Shown: in pieces, positions 17,618 to 27,080 of the stretch
How positions within the stretch are numbered: position 1 is the stretch's first letter
Layout of the letters: each line of letters opens with the position of its first letter
Assembly: GCF_000720455.1 (NCBI RefSeq)
Contig: NZ_JOAK01000003.1
Coordinates: 186,001 to 250,000 of the forward strand
Reading direction: 5' to 3'
DNA: 64,000 bases
From: Streptomyces virginiae
GTDB taxonomy: Bacteria > Actinomycetota > Actinomycetes > Streptomycetales > Streptomycetaceae
Translations under genes and position numbers: made by a program
The notes under the pieces: generated by a model
Seen by the model: only the letters and a program-made list of their open reading frames with translations
Database searches by the model: none
Told to the model about the DNA's origin: nothing

Positions 17618-18538
17618 ATGCGTGTGACGCAATCCGGGCTCGACCTGAATCTCCTCGTCGCCCTCGACGTGCTCCTGGAGGAGTCGAGCGTGTCCCGGGC
17701 GGCGGCGCGCCTGCACCTGTCCGAGCCCGCCATGAGCCGCACCCTCGGCCGGATCCGCAAGGCCCTCGGCGATCCGGTCCTGGTCCGGGCCGGGCGGGTC
17801 ATGGTGCCCACCCCGCACGCGCTCGCCGTACGGGGCGAGGTCCGCTCGGTCGTGGAACGGGCCCGGGCCCTCTTCCTCAGCGGCGGCCAGGTGGACCTGC
17901 CCACCCTCACCCGCACCTTCACCGTGCTGGCCAACGACGCCTTCACCGCCGTCACCGGGGCCGCGCTCTTCAGCCGGGTGACCCGCGAGGCGCCCGGGGT
18001 GCGGCTGAGGTTCCTCGCCGAGAGCCACGTGGAGGTGCCCGCGCTGCGCGAAGGCGTCGCCGACCTGGAACTCGGCGTCATCGACACCCGCTCGCCGGAG
18101 GTCCACGTCGAGCACCTCTACGACGAGCGGATGGTGGCCGTCGTACGCCCCGGCCACCCGCTGCTGCGCGGCCGCCCCACGGCGCGCCGCTTCGCCGCGG
18201 CAGACCACCTCATCGCCTCCCGGCGCGGCCGCCTGGAAGGCCCGGTGGACACCGCCCTCGGCGAACAGGGGCTGTCCCGGCGAGTGGTGGGCAGCGTCGG
18301 CAGCTTCCCCGCCTCCCTGTTCGTCCTGCGCGAGAGCGACCTCGTGGGGCTGCTGACCGCCCGGGCCGTGCCGCTCGCCGCCGCGCTGGGCCTGGAGACC
18401 TTCGAGATCCCCCTCGACCTGCCCCCGCTGCCCTTCGGCATGGCCTGGCACCCGCGCCACGACGCGGACCCGGCGCACGCCTGGCTGCGCGACCGCGCCC
18501 GCGAACTCATGACGACACGGTCCGAGCCGCACCCGTAG
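17618..18538 (+). CDS. LysR-family regulator (NodD/LinR type)
   Basis: 306 residues from ATG 17618, 6 bases after AAGGGA; the longer ORF start adds five residues without a ribosome site. The helix-turn-helix is at residues about 20-45 (SVSRAAARLHLSEPAMSRTL), followed by GDPVLVRAGRVMVPTP, a PBP2-NodD-like subclass trait. The effector domain spans 90-290. Divergent from the DHA2 transporter, its likely target. Confidence 0.87.
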   Translation: MRVTQSGLDLNLLVALDVLLEESSVSRAAARLHLSEPAMSRTLGRIRKALGDPVLVRAGRVMVPTPHALAVRGEVRSVVERARALFLSGGQVDLPTLTRTFTVLANDAFTAVTGAALFSRVTREAPGVRLRFLAESHVEVPALREGVADLELGVIDTRSPEVHVEHLYDERMVAVVRPGHPLLRGRPTARRFAAADHLIASRRGRLEGPVDTALGEQGLSRRVVGSVGSFPASLFVLRESDLVGLLTARAVPLAAALGLETFEIPLDLPPLPFGMAWHPRHDADPAHAWLRDRARELMTTRSEPHP

Positions 18539-18667
18539 GCGGTCCGCGATAGGCCGACCGCTTCCCTCGTCCGGGGGACGTACGGGTGTGCGGGCGGCCC
18601 TCCGTCCGCGCCGCGGGGCACGATACGCACGCGTCCCACCCCCCGGCCGGCCCCCGGAAGGCAGAGC

Positions 18668-19405
18668 ATGCGGTTCCAGTACGACACCATCGGCGAGCGC
18701 TACGCGGAGTCCAAGAGCACGGCGGCCTTCTCCGCGGCCGACACCTACACCCTGCACGGGGCCCTCGACGCGCTCGGCGGGCTGCGCGGCCTCGACGCCC
18801 TCGACCTGGCCTGCGGATACGGCTACAACACCCGGCTGCTGGCCCGCGGCGGGGCCCGGCGCACCGTGGGCGTGGACGTCTCGGAGGAGATGATCCGGCT
18901 GGCCCGCGAACACGAGGCCACGAAGGGCCGCCCCGACGTCGAGTACCTCGTCGCCGACGCGGCCGGCCTGCCCGACCTCGGCCCCTTCGACCTCGCCACC
19001 GCCGCCTACGTGTTCAGCTACGCGCCCGACCGCCGGACCCTGCACGCGATGTTCCGGTCCGTCCGCGCCAACCTCCGCGCCGGCGGCCGGCTGCTCGCCA
19101 TCGTGCCCAACGCCGGGGCGTTCCCGCGGGTGGACTGGTCGCCGTACGGGGTCCGCATCCTCGACCGGGTCCGCGACGGCGACGCGCCCCTGCTGAAGGC
19201 CCACTTGCTGACCGAGCCGCCCGTGCCGTTCGAGTTCCGCGAATGGGCCCACGCCGACCTCGCCGAGGCGGCCGTCGAGGCGGGCTTCGTCACCGTCGGC
19301 TGGCAGCCGAACCGGACGCCGCCCGCCGACCCCGTACGCGACGACGCCTACTGGACGGCCTACCGCGCCTGGCCGATCAGCTCCCTGATGACCTGTACGG
19401 CGTAG
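18668..19405 (+). CDS. Class I SAM-dependent methyltransferase
   Basis: 245 residues. Motif I is LDLACGYGYNTRLLARGG near residue 45, motif II VGVDVSEEMI, and FDLATAAYVFSYA is the post-II region. The N-terminus FQYDTIGERYAESK resembles ToxA-like small-molecule methyltransferases. The acceptor is unknown. The ribosome site GGAAGG is 7 bases before the ATG. Converges on the esterase gene with a 6-bp gap. Confidence 0.86.
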   Translation: MRFQYDTIGERYAESKSTAAFSAADTYTLHGALDALGGLRGLDALDLACGYGYNTRLLARGGARRTVGVDVSEEMIRLAREHEATKGRPDVEYLVADAAGLPDLGPFDLATAAYVFSYAPDRRTLHAMFRSVRANLRAGGRLLAIVPNAGAFPRVDWSPYGVRILDRVRDGDAPLLKAHLLTEPPVPFEFREWAHADLAEAAVEAGFVTVGWQPNRTPPADPVRDDAYWTAYRAWPISSLMTCTA

Positions 19406-19411
19406 CGGGCC

Positions 19412-20320
19412 TCACAGCTGGGCCGCGGACCTGACCAGCTCGACGATCCTGTCCCGCGCCGCCCGCCCCTCGGGCACCGGCAGCAGCGGGTACACGTGCG
19501 CCAGCCCCACCGCCTCGTGGAACTCCACCTCGGTCCCCTCCGCACGGGCCCGGCGCACCAGCTCCCGGCTGTCCGTCGCGAGCACGTCCCGGGTCCCGCT
19601 GAAGACCGTCAGCGGCGCGAGCCCCCCGAACGTCCCCCGCAGCGGGCTCACCAAGGGGTCCTCGGCGGCCAGCGTCCCCGCGTACAGCCGCCCGGCCTCG
19701 GCCAGCCCCGCACGGGTCAGCACGGGATCGGCCTCCTCGATCGCCGCCTGGTCCGGATGGCTCATCGTCACGTCCAGCCAGGGCGAGACCAGCACGATCC
19801 GTGAAGGCTGCTCGCCGTCGCGGTCGCGCAGGCGCTGCGCGGCCGCCAGCGCCAGCCCGGCCCCGGCCGAGTCGCCGATGAGCACCGTCCCGCCGTCACC
19901 GCCGCCCGCGATCAGCCCGCTCAGCAGGTCGGTGGCCACCGGGACGGTCCGGTCCGCGGTGCCGCGCGGAGCCAGGATGTACGCGGGCACGACGACGCGC
20001 GCCCTGGCCCGCGTCACCAGGGTCCGCACCAGCTCCCAGTGCCGGCGCTCCAGCTCGCCCACGTAGCCGCCGCCGTGCACGTACAGCACCTGCGCCGACG
20101 GCTCGGCTCCCAGCGGGGACACGTCGTACACCGGCCAGGCACCGACGAAGGTCCGGGAGATGTCCGCGACCCGGCCCAGCCGGCGCGGCGGCAGATGCGA
20201 CGCGGGCCGGCGGGCCGCCGCCGCCACCCGGGCCCGCACCGCCTCGGCGCTCGCGAACCGTCTTCGCCGTCCCGCCGCGACCATGGCGACCGAAAGCGCC
20301 CTGCTGCGCAGACTCGGCAC
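19412..20320 (-). CDS. Alpha/beta hydrolase (HSL-type esterase)
   Basis: 302 residues. The oxyanion-hole motif HGGGYVG lies near residue 83, the nucleophile motif GDSAGAG near 150, and the acid and His appear in SGTRDVLATDSREL and GLAHVYPLL. This is the hormone-sensitive-lipase class of carboxylesterases acting on short acyl esters. GTG 20320 is preferred to the longer ORF because GGGGAGGTGA stands 8 bases upstream. Single gene, convergent with the methyltransferase. Confidence 0.87.
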   Translation of the reverse strand: MPSLRSRALSVAMVAAGRRRRFASAEAVRARVAAAARRPASHLPPRRLGRVADISRTFVGAWPVYDVSPLGAEPSAQVLYVHGGGYVGELERRHWELVRTLVTRARARVVVPAYILAPRGTADRTVPVATDLLSGLIAGGGDGGTVLIGDSAGAGLALAAAQRLRDRDGEQPSRIVLVSPWLDVTMSHPDQAAIEEADPVLTRAGLAEAGRLYAGTLAAEDPLVSPLRGTFGGLAPLTVFSGTRDVLATDSRELVRRARAEGTEVEFHEAVGLAHVYPLLPVPEGRAARDRIVELVRSAAQL

Positions 20321-20521
20321 GCCCCTCACCTCCCCTTTTCCCTGCCCCGTCAAGGGAGGAGCATAGGCGTGAAGACACGCTCGTGAAGCTGCGCTGTCGG
20401 CCCGTTTAAGAAAGTCTAGATGGACTGATCACCACGGAGATCGGCAGATTGGTGCCCGTCACCGACGCCGCCCGAGCCCCGCACGCTCACGGCGCCCCCT
20501 TCCGCATGCCTGGAGCCACCC

Positions 20522-21550
20522 ATGAAGGCACTCGTCAAGCACAAAGCCGAGCCCGGCCTGTGGCTCATGGACGTCCCGGAGCCCGAGTACGGCCCCGGCG
20601 ACGTGCTGATCAAGGTGCTGCGCACCGGCATCTGCGGAACCGACCTGCACATCCGCTCCTGGGACGGCTGGGCGCAGGGCGCCGTCAAGACCCCCCTCGT
20701 CCTCGGCCACGAGTTCGTCGGCGAGGTCGCGGCGGTCGGCGCGGACGTGACGGACATCGAGCTGGGCGCGCTGGTCAGCGGCGAGGGCCACCTGGTGTGC
20801 GGCAAGTGCCGCAACTGCCTCGCCGGCCGCCGCCACCTGTGCCGCAGCACGATCGGGCTCGGCGTGGGCCGCGACGGCGCCTTCGCCGAGTACGTGGTCC
20901 TGCCCGCGCAGAACGTGTGGGTGCACCGCACGGCCGTGGACCTGGACGTCGCCGCGATCTTCGACCCCTTCGGCAACGCCGTGCACACGGCGCTGTCCTT
21001 CCCGCTGGTCGGCGAGGACGTACTGATCACCGGCGCCGGCCCGATCGGCATCATGGCGGCCGCCGTCGCCAAGCACGCCGGCGCGCGCAACGTCGTCATC
21101 ACCGACGTGAGCCCCGAGCGGCTGGAGATCGCCCGCAAGGCGGGCGCCACGCTCGCCGTGAACGTCGCCGAGTCCTCGATCGCAGCGGCGCAGGCGCAGC
21201 TCGGCCTGCGCGAGGGCTTCGACATCGGCCTGGAGATGTCCGGGCGCGGCGAGGCCATGCGCGACATGATCGACAACATGACGCACGGCGGCCGGATCGC
21301 CATGCTGGGCCTGCCGGCGACGGAGTTCCCCGTCGACTGGGCGAAGGTCGTCACCTCGATGATCACGATCAAGGGCATCTACGGCCGTGAGATGTTCGAG
21401 ACCTGGTACGCGATGACGGTGCTCCTGGAGGGCGGGCTCGACCTCAGCCCCGTCATCACCGGCCGCTACTCCCACCGCGACTTCGAGGCCGCCTTCGACG
21501 AGGCGTCGACCGCCCGCAGCGGCAAGATCATCCTGGACTGGACGGCGTAA
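20522..21550 (+). CDS. tdh: L-threonine 3-dehydrogenase
   Basis: 342 residues, the usual length. Catalytic zinc ligands are in GICGTDLHI (Cys38) and LGHEFVGE. The structural zinc loop is [15 protein letters not shown] and the NAD site [12 protein letters not shown]. The enzyme oxidises L-threonine to 2-amino-3-ketobutyrate, which the next gene's product cleaves with CoA to glycine and acetyl-CoA. The pairing with kbl makes the assignment firm. A 42-base hairpin lies between the two genes. Confidence 0.95.
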   Translation: MKALVKHKAEPGLWLMDVPEPEYGPGDVLIKVLRTGICGTDLHIRSWDGWAQGAVKTPLVLGHEFVGEVAAVGADVTDIELGALVSGEGHLVCGKCRNCLAGRRHLCRSTIGLGVGRDGAFAEYVVLPAQNVWVHRTAVDLDVAAIFDPFGNAVHTALSFPLVGEDVLITGAGPIGIMAAAVAKHAGARNVVITDVSPERLEIARKAGATLAVNVAESSIAAAQAQLGLREGFDIGLEMSGRGEAMRDMIDNMTHGGRIAMLGLPATEFPVDWAKVVTSMITIKGIYGREMFETWYAMTVLLEGGLDLSPVITGRYSHRDFEAAFDEASTARSGKIILDWTA

Positions 21551-21588
21551 CACCGGCCGTCCACCGTCCCACCGAACCATCTCCCTCC

Positions 21589-21630
21589 GGCCGGGCCCCG
21601 CAAACCCTCCCCCCTCCGCGGGGCCCGGCC
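21589..21630 (+). terminator. Intercistronic hairpin between tdh and kbl
   Basis: Perfect 13-base arms, GGCCGGGCCCCGC (21589-21601) and its complement (21618-21630), with a 16-base C-rich loop. It has no U tract. Lying inside a two-gene pathway unit, it may stop part of the transcripts or protect the tdh message from decay. Confidence 0.6.
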
Positions 21631-21657
21631 CCCTCCGCCGCACAAGGAGAACGCAGC

Positions 21658-22872
21658 ATGTTCGAGACCGTCCGCGACGACCTCCGCACCACCCTCGACG
21701 AGATCCGCTCCGCCGGTCTGCACAAGCCCGAGCGCGTCATCGGCACCCCGCAGAGCGCGGCCGTCGCCGTCACCTCGGGCGGCGCCGGCACCGGCGGTGA
21801 GGTGCTCAACTTCTGCGCCAACAACTACCTGGGACTGGCCGACCACCCCGAGGTCGTCGCGGCCGCGAAGGACGCGCTGGACCGCTGGGGCTACGGCATG
21901 GCCTCCGTCCGCTTCATCTGCGGCACCCAGGAGGTGCACAAGGAGCTGGAGGCGCGGCTCTCGGCCTTCCTCGGCCAGGAGGACACCATCCTCTACTCCT
22001 CCTGCTTCGACGCCAACGGCGGCGTCTTCGAGACCCTCCTCGGCGCCGAGGACGCGGTCATCTCCGACGCCCTCAACCACGCCTCCATCATCGACGGCAT
22101 CCGCCTGTCGAAGGCCCGCCGCTTCCGCTACGCCAACCGCGACATGGCCGAGCTGGAGACGCGCCTGAAGGAGGCCACCGAGGGCGGTGCCCGCCGCAAG
22201 CTGATCGTCACCGACGGCGTCTTCTCCATGGACGGCTACGTCGCCCCCCTCCAGGAGATCTGCGACCTGGCCGAGCGCTACGACGCCATGGTCATGGTCG
22301 ACGACTCCCACGCGGTCGGCTTCGTCGGCCCCGGCGGCCGCGGCACCCCGGAGCTGCACGGCGTCATGGACCGCGTCGACATCATCACCGGCACCCTCGG
22401 CAAGGCCCTCGGCGGCGCCTCCGGCGGCTACGTCGCCGCCCGCGCCGAGATCGTCGAACTGCTGCGCCAGCGCTCGCGCCCGTACCTCTTCTCCAACTCC
22501 CTCGCCCCGGTCATCGCGGCCGCCTCCCTCAAGGTCCTCGACCTGCTGGAATCGGCCGGTGACCTGCGCGAACGCCTCGCCGCCAACACCGCGCTCTTCC
22601 GCACGAAGATGACCGAGGCCGGCTTCGAGATCCTGCCCGGCGACCACGCCATCGCCCCGGTGATGATCGGCGACGCGGCGGAGGCCGGCCGGATGGCCGA
22701 GCTGCTCCTGGAGCGCGGCGTCTACGTGATCGGCTTCTCCTACCCGGTGGTGCCGATGGGCGCCGCGCGCATCCGCGTCCAGCTCTCCGCGGCCCACTCC
22801 ACGGCCGACGTGGAGCGCGCGGTGGCCGCCTTCGTCGACGCCCGCGCGGCGCTTTCCGCTGCTCAGGGCTGA
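21658..22872 (+). CDS. kbl: Glycine C-acetyltransferase (2-amino-3-ketobutyrate CoA ligase)
   Basis: 404 residues of the alpha-oxoamine synthase family. The PLP lysine is in [13 protein letters not shown], the cofactor-binding Asp-His in [11 protein letters not shown], and [14 protein letters not shown] is the N-terminal family motif. It converts 2-amino-3-ketobutyrate plus CoA to glycine and acetyl-CoA. AAGGAGA precedes the ATG by 8 bases. Downstream of tdh, upstream of a LysR gene by 12 bp. Confidence 0.95.
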   Translation: MFETVRDDLRTTLDEIRSAGLHKPERVIGTPQSAAVAVTSGGAGTGGEVLNFCANNYLGLADHPEVVAAAKDALDRWGYGMASVRFICGTQEVHKELEARLSAFLGQEDTILYSSCFDANGGVFETLLGAEDAVISDALNHASIIDGIRLSKARRFRYANRDMAELETRLKEATEGGARRKLIVTDGVFSMDGYVAPLQEICDLAERYDAMVMVDDSHAVGFVGPGGRGTPELHGVMDRVDIITGTLGKALGGASGGYVAARAEIVELLRQRSRPYLFSNSLAPVIAAASLKVLDLLESAGDLRERLAANTALFRTKMTEAGFEILPGDHAIAPVMIGDAAEAGRMAELLLERGVYVIGFSYPVVPMGAARIRVQLSAAHSTADVERAVAAFVDARAALSAAQG

Positions 22873-22884
22873 CATCATGGAGGG

Positions 22885-23799
22885 GTGATCGACCCCCGCC
22901 GGCTGCGCATCCTGCGGGCCGTGGCGGACCACCGTACGGTGACCGCCGCGGCCGCAGCCCTCTACCTCACCCCCTCCGCCGTCTCCCAGCAGCTCGCGGC
23001 GCTGGAACAGGAGACGGGCCACGTGCTGCTCACCCGCAGCGGCCGCGGTGTACGGCTGACCGCGGCCGGGGAGATCCTGCTCGGCCACGCCCACGAGGTG
23101 TTCGCGCAGCTGGAGCGGGCGGAGGCCGAACTCGCGGCGTACGCGGAGGGCGCCGGCGGCGAGGTCACGGTCGCCGCCTTCGCGACGGGCATCGCCGAGG
23201 TCCTCGCACCCGCGATCGCCCGCCTCGCGCTCGACCACCCGGGGATCCGGCTGCGGGTGCGTGACGCGGAGGGCGACCAGAGCCTGCCGCTGCTCCTGGA
23301 CGGCGAGGCCGACCTCGCGCTCGCGGTCGAGTACCGGGGCGCGCCGGGCGCCGACGACGGCCGGCTCTCCGTCCTCCCGCTCTACGCGGAACCCTTCGAC
23401 GCGGTACTGCCCGCGGGGCACCCGCTGGCCGACCTGCCCGCGGTGTCGCTGGCGGACCTGTCCGACTCGGACTGGGTGGGCCAGTACCCCGGCAACCCGT
23501 GCCACGACGTGACCCTGCTCGCGTGCGAACTGGCCGGGTTCCAGCCGCGGTTCGCGCACTCCTCCGACGACTTCCGCGCCGTGACGGCGCTGGTCGGGGC
23601 CGGGGCCGGGGTGGCCCTCGTACCGCGCTCCGCGCTGCGCGGCATGGACCTCAAGGAAGTGCAGGTCCGGCCGGTCGCCGGGCCGGCCGCCACCCGCCGG
23701 GTGTTCGCGGCGACCCGCCGCGGCGCCGAGACCCACCCGCTGATCGCCCCCGTACTGGCGGCACTGGTCCGGGAGTCGGAGCGCCTGCCGGCCCACTGA
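22885..23799 (+). CDS. LysR-family regulator next to tdh-kbl
   Basis: 304 residues. The helix-turn-helix starts at residue 4 (LRILRAVADHRTVTAAAAAL, then TPSAVSQQLAALEQE) and the PBP2 effector domain covers about 90-295. The GTG start has GGAGGG just upstream and follows kbl by 12 bp, so it is probably cotranscribed with tdh-kbl. It could be their regulator, although LysR regulators are more often divergent from their targets. Confidence 0.87.
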   Translation: MIDPRRLRILRAVADHRTVTAAAAALYLTPSAVSQQLAALEQETGHVLLTRSGRGVRLTAAGEILLGHAHEVFAQLERAEAELAAYAEGAGGEVTVAAFATGIAEVLAPAIARLALDHPGIRLRVRDAEGDQSLPLLLDGEADLALAVEYRGAPGADDGRLSVLPLYAEPFDAVLPAGHPLADLPAVSLADLSDSDWVGQYPGNPCHDVTLLACELAGFQPRFAHSSDDFRAVTALVGAGAGVALVPRSALRGMDLKEVQVRPVAGPAATRRVFAATRRGAETHPLIAPVLAALVRESERLPAH

Positions 23800-23801
23800 G
23801 G

Positions 23802-23819
23802 GGGCGGTCCCGGCCGCCC
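23802..23819. terminator. Bidirectional terminator hairpin
   Basis: GGGCGG and CCGCCC arms six bases long with a six-base loop sit in the 22-bp gap between the stops of the LysR and DeoR genes. There is no U tract on either strand. Confidence 0.45.
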
Positions 23820-23821
23820 GC

Positions 23822-24601
23822 TCACACCGTGACCACGTCGACCCCCGCCGCGGTGAAGGCGCGGGCCACCGCCGGGGCGAGGCCGGTGTCCGTCACCAGG
23901 ACGTGCACGGACGACGTCGCACAGATGCGGGCGAAGGCGCGCACGCCCAGCTTGCTGGAGTCCGCCGCCACGACCACCCGGCGGGCGCGTTCGCACAGGA
24001 GGCGGTTGACCGAGGCCTCGTCCTCGTGCCGGGTCGCCGCCCCGTCCTGCGGGTCGAAGCCGTCCACGCCGAGCACCGCCGTGTCCACCGCGAGCTGCCC
24101 GAGGACCTGTTCGGCGAGCGGCCCCGTCAGCTCGTACGACTGGGGCCGTGCGACGCCGCCCGTCAGCACGATCTTGAACTGCGGCCGGATCACCAGTTCA
24201 CCCGCGATGTTGAGGGCGTTGGTGACCACGGTGAGCGCCGGCGAGCCCTGGGCCAGGTCCGGACGGCCGGCCAGGGCCCGCGCCACCTCCGTGGTCGTGG
24301 TGCCGCCCGTCAGGCCGATCACCTCGCCGGGGGTGATCAGCGCCGCGACGGCCTCGCTGATCCGGCTCTTCTCGGCCGCACGCCGTGACGTCCGGTAGCG
24401 CAGGGGGAGTTCGTAACTGACGCCGTGCACCACCGCCCCGCCGCGGGTGCGGACCAGCAGCTGCTGCTCGGCGAGCTGGTCGAGGTCGCGGCGGATGGTC
24501 GCGGCGGACACCCCGAGGGCCTCGGCCGCCGGCTCCACCTCCAGCTCGCCCCGCTCCACCAGCAGGTCCAGCAGTGTCTGCCAGCGCTCCTTGCGGGTCA
24601 T
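23822..24601 (-). CDS. DeoR/GlpR-family repressor
   Basis: 259 residues. The N-terminal DeoR helix-turn-helix is RWQTLLDLLVERGELEVEP with ATIRRDLDQLAEQQLLVRTRGG. The C-terminal DeoRC sensor domain has the sugar-phosphate pocket motif GLTGGTTTTEVA. Such proteins release DNA when they bind a phosphorylated sugar. ATG 24601 is chosen because GGGAGGGG lies about 8 bases upstream; longer starts lack support. Divergent from the SIS-aldolase pair, its likely targets. Confidence 0.9.
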   Translation of the reverse strand: MTRKERWQTLLDLLVERGELEVEPAAEALGVSAATIRRDLDQLAEQQLLVRTRGGAVVHGVSYELPLRYRTSRRAAEKSRISEAVAALITPGEVIGLTGGTTTTEVARALAGRPDLAQGSPALTVVTNALNIAGELVIRPQFKIVLTGGVARPQSYELTGPLAEQVLGQLAVDTAVLGVDGFDPQDGAATRHEDEASVNRLLCERARRVVVAADSSKLGVRAFARICATSSVHVLVTDTGLAPAVARAFTAAGVDVVTV

Positions 24602-24729
24602 CGGCCGTCCCCTCCCGTGCTCGTCCCGTGCTCGCCCCGTGGCCATCGTCGGGCCACCCGGCGACACTAACTCAGCAGATCACCCCGTGGTTGCTTGAAG
24701 TTGCGCGAAAGTGCCCGATACCTTGCAGG

Positions 24730-24759
24730 AAAACGCATGGCGCACCACGCAAAACGCAT
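24730..24759. promoter_or_regulatory. Direct repeats, candidate DeoR operator
   Basis: The 9-mer AAAACGCAT occurs at 24730-24738 and 24751-24759, exactly 21 bp apart (two helical turns), 32 bp before the SIS gene start. DeoR-family proteins often bind spaced direct repeats. Confidence 0.5.
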
Positions 24760-24790
24760 TCAGACCCGTCTGTCGCACGAGGGAGCCTGT

Positions 24791-25693
24791 ATGAGTCACG
24801 TCGCGTACGAGTTGGGCACGCAGCCCGCATGCTGGGAGCGGAGCGCCGAACTGGCCCCGGCCCGGCGGGCGGTGTTGCCGCAGCCGGGGGAGCGTACCGC
24901 GATCGTCGGGTGCGGGACCTCGTACTACATGGCCCAGGCGGCCGCCGTGTTGCGCGAGGAGGCCGGGCAGGGGGAGACCGACGCCTTCCCCGCCTCGGAG
25001 TTCCCCCGCCACCGCCGCTACGACCGGGTCGTCGCCCTGACCCGCTCCGGCACCACCACCGAGGTCCTGGACCTGCTGGCCGCGCTGCGGGACGCGGGCG
25101 TGCCCACGACCGCCGTCATCGGCGATCCGGCGACCCCGGTGACGGCGCTCGCGGACGAGATCGTCGTCCTCGACTTCGCGGACGAACAGTCCGTCGTGCA
25201 GACCCGCTTCGCGACCACCGCCCTGACCCTGCTGCGCGCCCACGTCGGGCTGCACAGCCCCGCTGTCGTCGCCGACGCCCGCACCGCCCTCGACGAGCCG
25301 CTCCCCGCGGAGCTCGCGAGCCGGGGCCAGTTCACCTTCCTCGGCCGCGGCTGGAGCGTCGGGCTCGCCCACGAGGCGGCCCTGAAGATGCGGGAGGCCT
25401 CGCTGTCCTGGGCCGAGTCCTATCCGGCCATGGAGTACCGGCACGGGCCGGTCAGCGTCTCCGGGCCCGGCACCGTCACCTGGTCGCTCGACGAAGCCCC
25501 CGAAGGACTCGCCGAACAGGTCCGCCGGACGGGCGGCCAATGGGTCGCCGGGCGCCTCGACCCGCTCGCCGAACTGGTCCGTGTGCACCGCCTCGCCCTC
25601 GCCGTCGCGGCCGACCGGGGGCTGGACCCCGACGCCCCCCGCAACCTGACCCGCTCGGTGATCCTCTCCACCGGCGAGGAGGCGGTCCGATGA
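24791..25693 (+). CDS. SIS-domain sugar-phosphate isomerase (AgaS-like)
   Basis: 300 residues with two SIS halves. The first contains AIVGCGTSYYMAQAAA and LTRSGTTTEVLDLLAAL, the second FLGRGWSVGLAHEAALKMREA with MEYRHGPVS. This is the aminosugar-phosphate isomerase/deaminase pattern. Start ATG 24791 has GGGAG upstream; the ORF start at 24695 lies in the operator region. It overlaps the aldolase gene as ATGA. Probable role: conversion of an aminosugar or keto-sugar phosphate for cleavage by the aldolase. Confidence 0.87.
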   Translation: MSHVAYELGTQPACWERSAELAPARRAVLPQPGERTAIVGCGTSYYMAQAAAVLREEAGQGETDAFPASEFPRHRRYDRVVALTRSGTTTEVLDLLAALRDAGVPTTAVIGDPATPVTALADEIVVLDFADEQSVVQTRFATTALTLLRAHVGLHSPAVVADARTALDEPLPAELASRGQFTFLGRGWSVGLAHEAALKMREASLSWAESYPAMEYRHGPVSVSGPGTVTWSLDEAPEGLAEQVRRTGGQWVAGRLDPLAELVRVHRLALAVAADRGLDPDAPRNLTRSVILSTGEEAVR

Positions 25694-26526
25694 CCCTCGT
25701 CTGCGCGGGCGCGCTCGTCCGGGAGGCCTCCGGCAGCGGCCGCGCCGTCGCCGCCTTCAACATCATCACGCTGGAGCACGCCGAAGCCGTCGTCGCCGGC
25801 GCCGAGGCGGCCGGTCTGCCGGTCATCCTCCAACTGAGCGAGAACGCGGTGAAGTTCCGCGACGGACGGCTGCTGCCGATCTCCCGGGCCGCCGCCGCCT
25901 GCGCGGAGGCGGCAGCGGTCCCCGTCGGCCTGCACCTCGACCACGTCAAGAGCCCCGAGCTGCTGCGGCAGGCGTGCGACGCGGGATACAGCTCGGTGAT
26001 GTACGACGCGGCGCAGCTCCCCTACGCCGAGAACCTGGAGGCCACCCGCTCGGCCGCCGACTGGGCGCACGCCAACGGGCTGTGGATCGAGGCCGAACTC
26101 GGTGAGGTCGGCGGCAAGAACGGCGCCGCCCCGCCGGACCCGCACGCGCCCGGCGCCCGTACGGACCCCGACGAGGCGCGGCGGTTCGTCGCCGACTCCG
26201 GGGTCGACGCACTGGCCGTCGCCATCGGCAGCAGCCACGCGATGACCAGCCGGACCGCCGCCCTCGACCACGCGCTGCTGGCGAGGCTCGCCAAGACGGT
26301 GGACGTACCGCTCGTCCTGCACGGCTCGTCCGGGCTGCCGGACTCCGAGCTCGCGGCGGCCGTCGCGGGAGGCATCCGCAAGGTCAACATCGGCACCGCG
26401 CTGAACCTGGCCATGACGGAGGCCATCCGCACCCACCTCACCCCGGCGGACCCCCGGCCGTACCTGAGGGCGGCCCGCACGGCGATGACGGCGACGGCCA
26501 CGGCTATGATCGGCGCCCTGAACTGA
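25690..26526 (+). CDS. Class II aldolase (tagatose/fructose-bisphosphate type)
   Basis: 278 residues. Zinc and substrate motifs are present as GLHLDHVKS, EAELGEVGGKNG, LVLHGSSGLPD and KVNIGTALN. Compared with standard fructose-bisphosphate aldolase, HLDHG is HLDHV and the phosphate-binding DGS is replaced by YDAA, which suggests another keto-sugar phosphate. ATG overlaps the SIS gene stop by 4 bp. No kinase is adjacent, so the pathway is incomplete here. Confidence 0.88.
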   Translation: MTLVCAGALVREASGSGRAVAAFNIITLEHAEAVVAGAEAAGLPVILQLSENAVKFRDGRLLPISRAAAACAEAAAVPVGLHLDHVKSPELLRQACDAGYSSVMYDAAQLPYAENLEATRSAADWAHANGLWIEAELGEVGGKNGAAPPDPHAPGARTDPDEARRFVADSGVDALAVAIGSSHAMTSRTAALDHALLARLAKTVDVPLVLHGSSGLPDSELAAAVAGGIRKVNIGTALNLAMTEAIRTHLTPADPRPYLRAARTAMTATATAMIGALN

Positions 26527-26545
26527 AGGGCACCGGGGGGCGGAC

Positions 26546-27079
26546 GTGGACACACAGCGGGGACGCACCGACCGCAGGCGCTTCCTGCTGCTCGCCGGGA
26601 TCCCGCTGCTGACCGTCGGCGCGGGTACGGCCTACGCCGTGTGGCCCGGGCCGGCCGAGCCAGGGCCGCAGGTGCGCACCGATCTGGAGCCCCTGAACGC
26701 GCGCTTCGGCCCGTACGTGGGGCCCCTGGCCGAAGCGCACTGGCTCGGCTACGACATCGACGAACCCCCCGGCGGCAGCCGCACCGTCCCGGGCCCCGAC
26801 TCCAGGATCCGGCTGGTCGGCATCGCACGCCTCGCGGCCGGCGGGGCGGCGGCGATCACGGGCAGGGCGGAGTACGCCTTCGCGCCCGGGGGCGCCGCGC
26901 CGTCCGCCCTGCCCGCCGAGCTGGAGCCGTACGCGCCGGGCGGCGCGGCCTGGCAGCACAGCCCGCAGTTCGACGCGTACGCCAACCGCGAGGGGGCGGA
27001 GGGGCACCCGTCGGGGGAGTACCACTTCGACGCGGCCCGGGACCTCGTCCGCTTCGACCTCCTGTACCTCTACACCTGA
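26546..27079 (+). CDS. Exported protein with Tat-like signal, unknown function
   Basis: 177 residues from GTG 26546 with GGGGGGCGGAC upstream. The N-terminus TDRRRFLLLAGIPLLTVGAG is a Tat-like signal with an RRRFLLL core and an Ala-rich cleavage area (TAYAVW). The mature part has no recognised domain; it contains many Pro/Gly and ends FDAARDLVRFDLLYLYT. It may be cotranscribed with the aldolase, 19 bp upstream. Confidence 0.7.
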   Translation: MDTQRGRTDRRRFLLLAGIPLLTVGAGTAYAVWPGPAEPGPQVRTDLEPLNARFGPYVGPLAEAHWLGYDIDEPPGGSRTVPGPDSRIRLVGIARLAAGGAAAITGRAEYAFAPGGAAPSALPAELEPYAPGGAAWQHSPQFDAYANREGAEGHPSGEYHFDAARDLVRFDLLYLYT

Positions 27080-27080
27080 A

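Noticed and set aside
15980..19252. 1090-codon minus-strand frame
   Set aside because: It covers the MFS transporter in a different frame and is antisense to the LysR and methyltransferase genes; no conserved motif.
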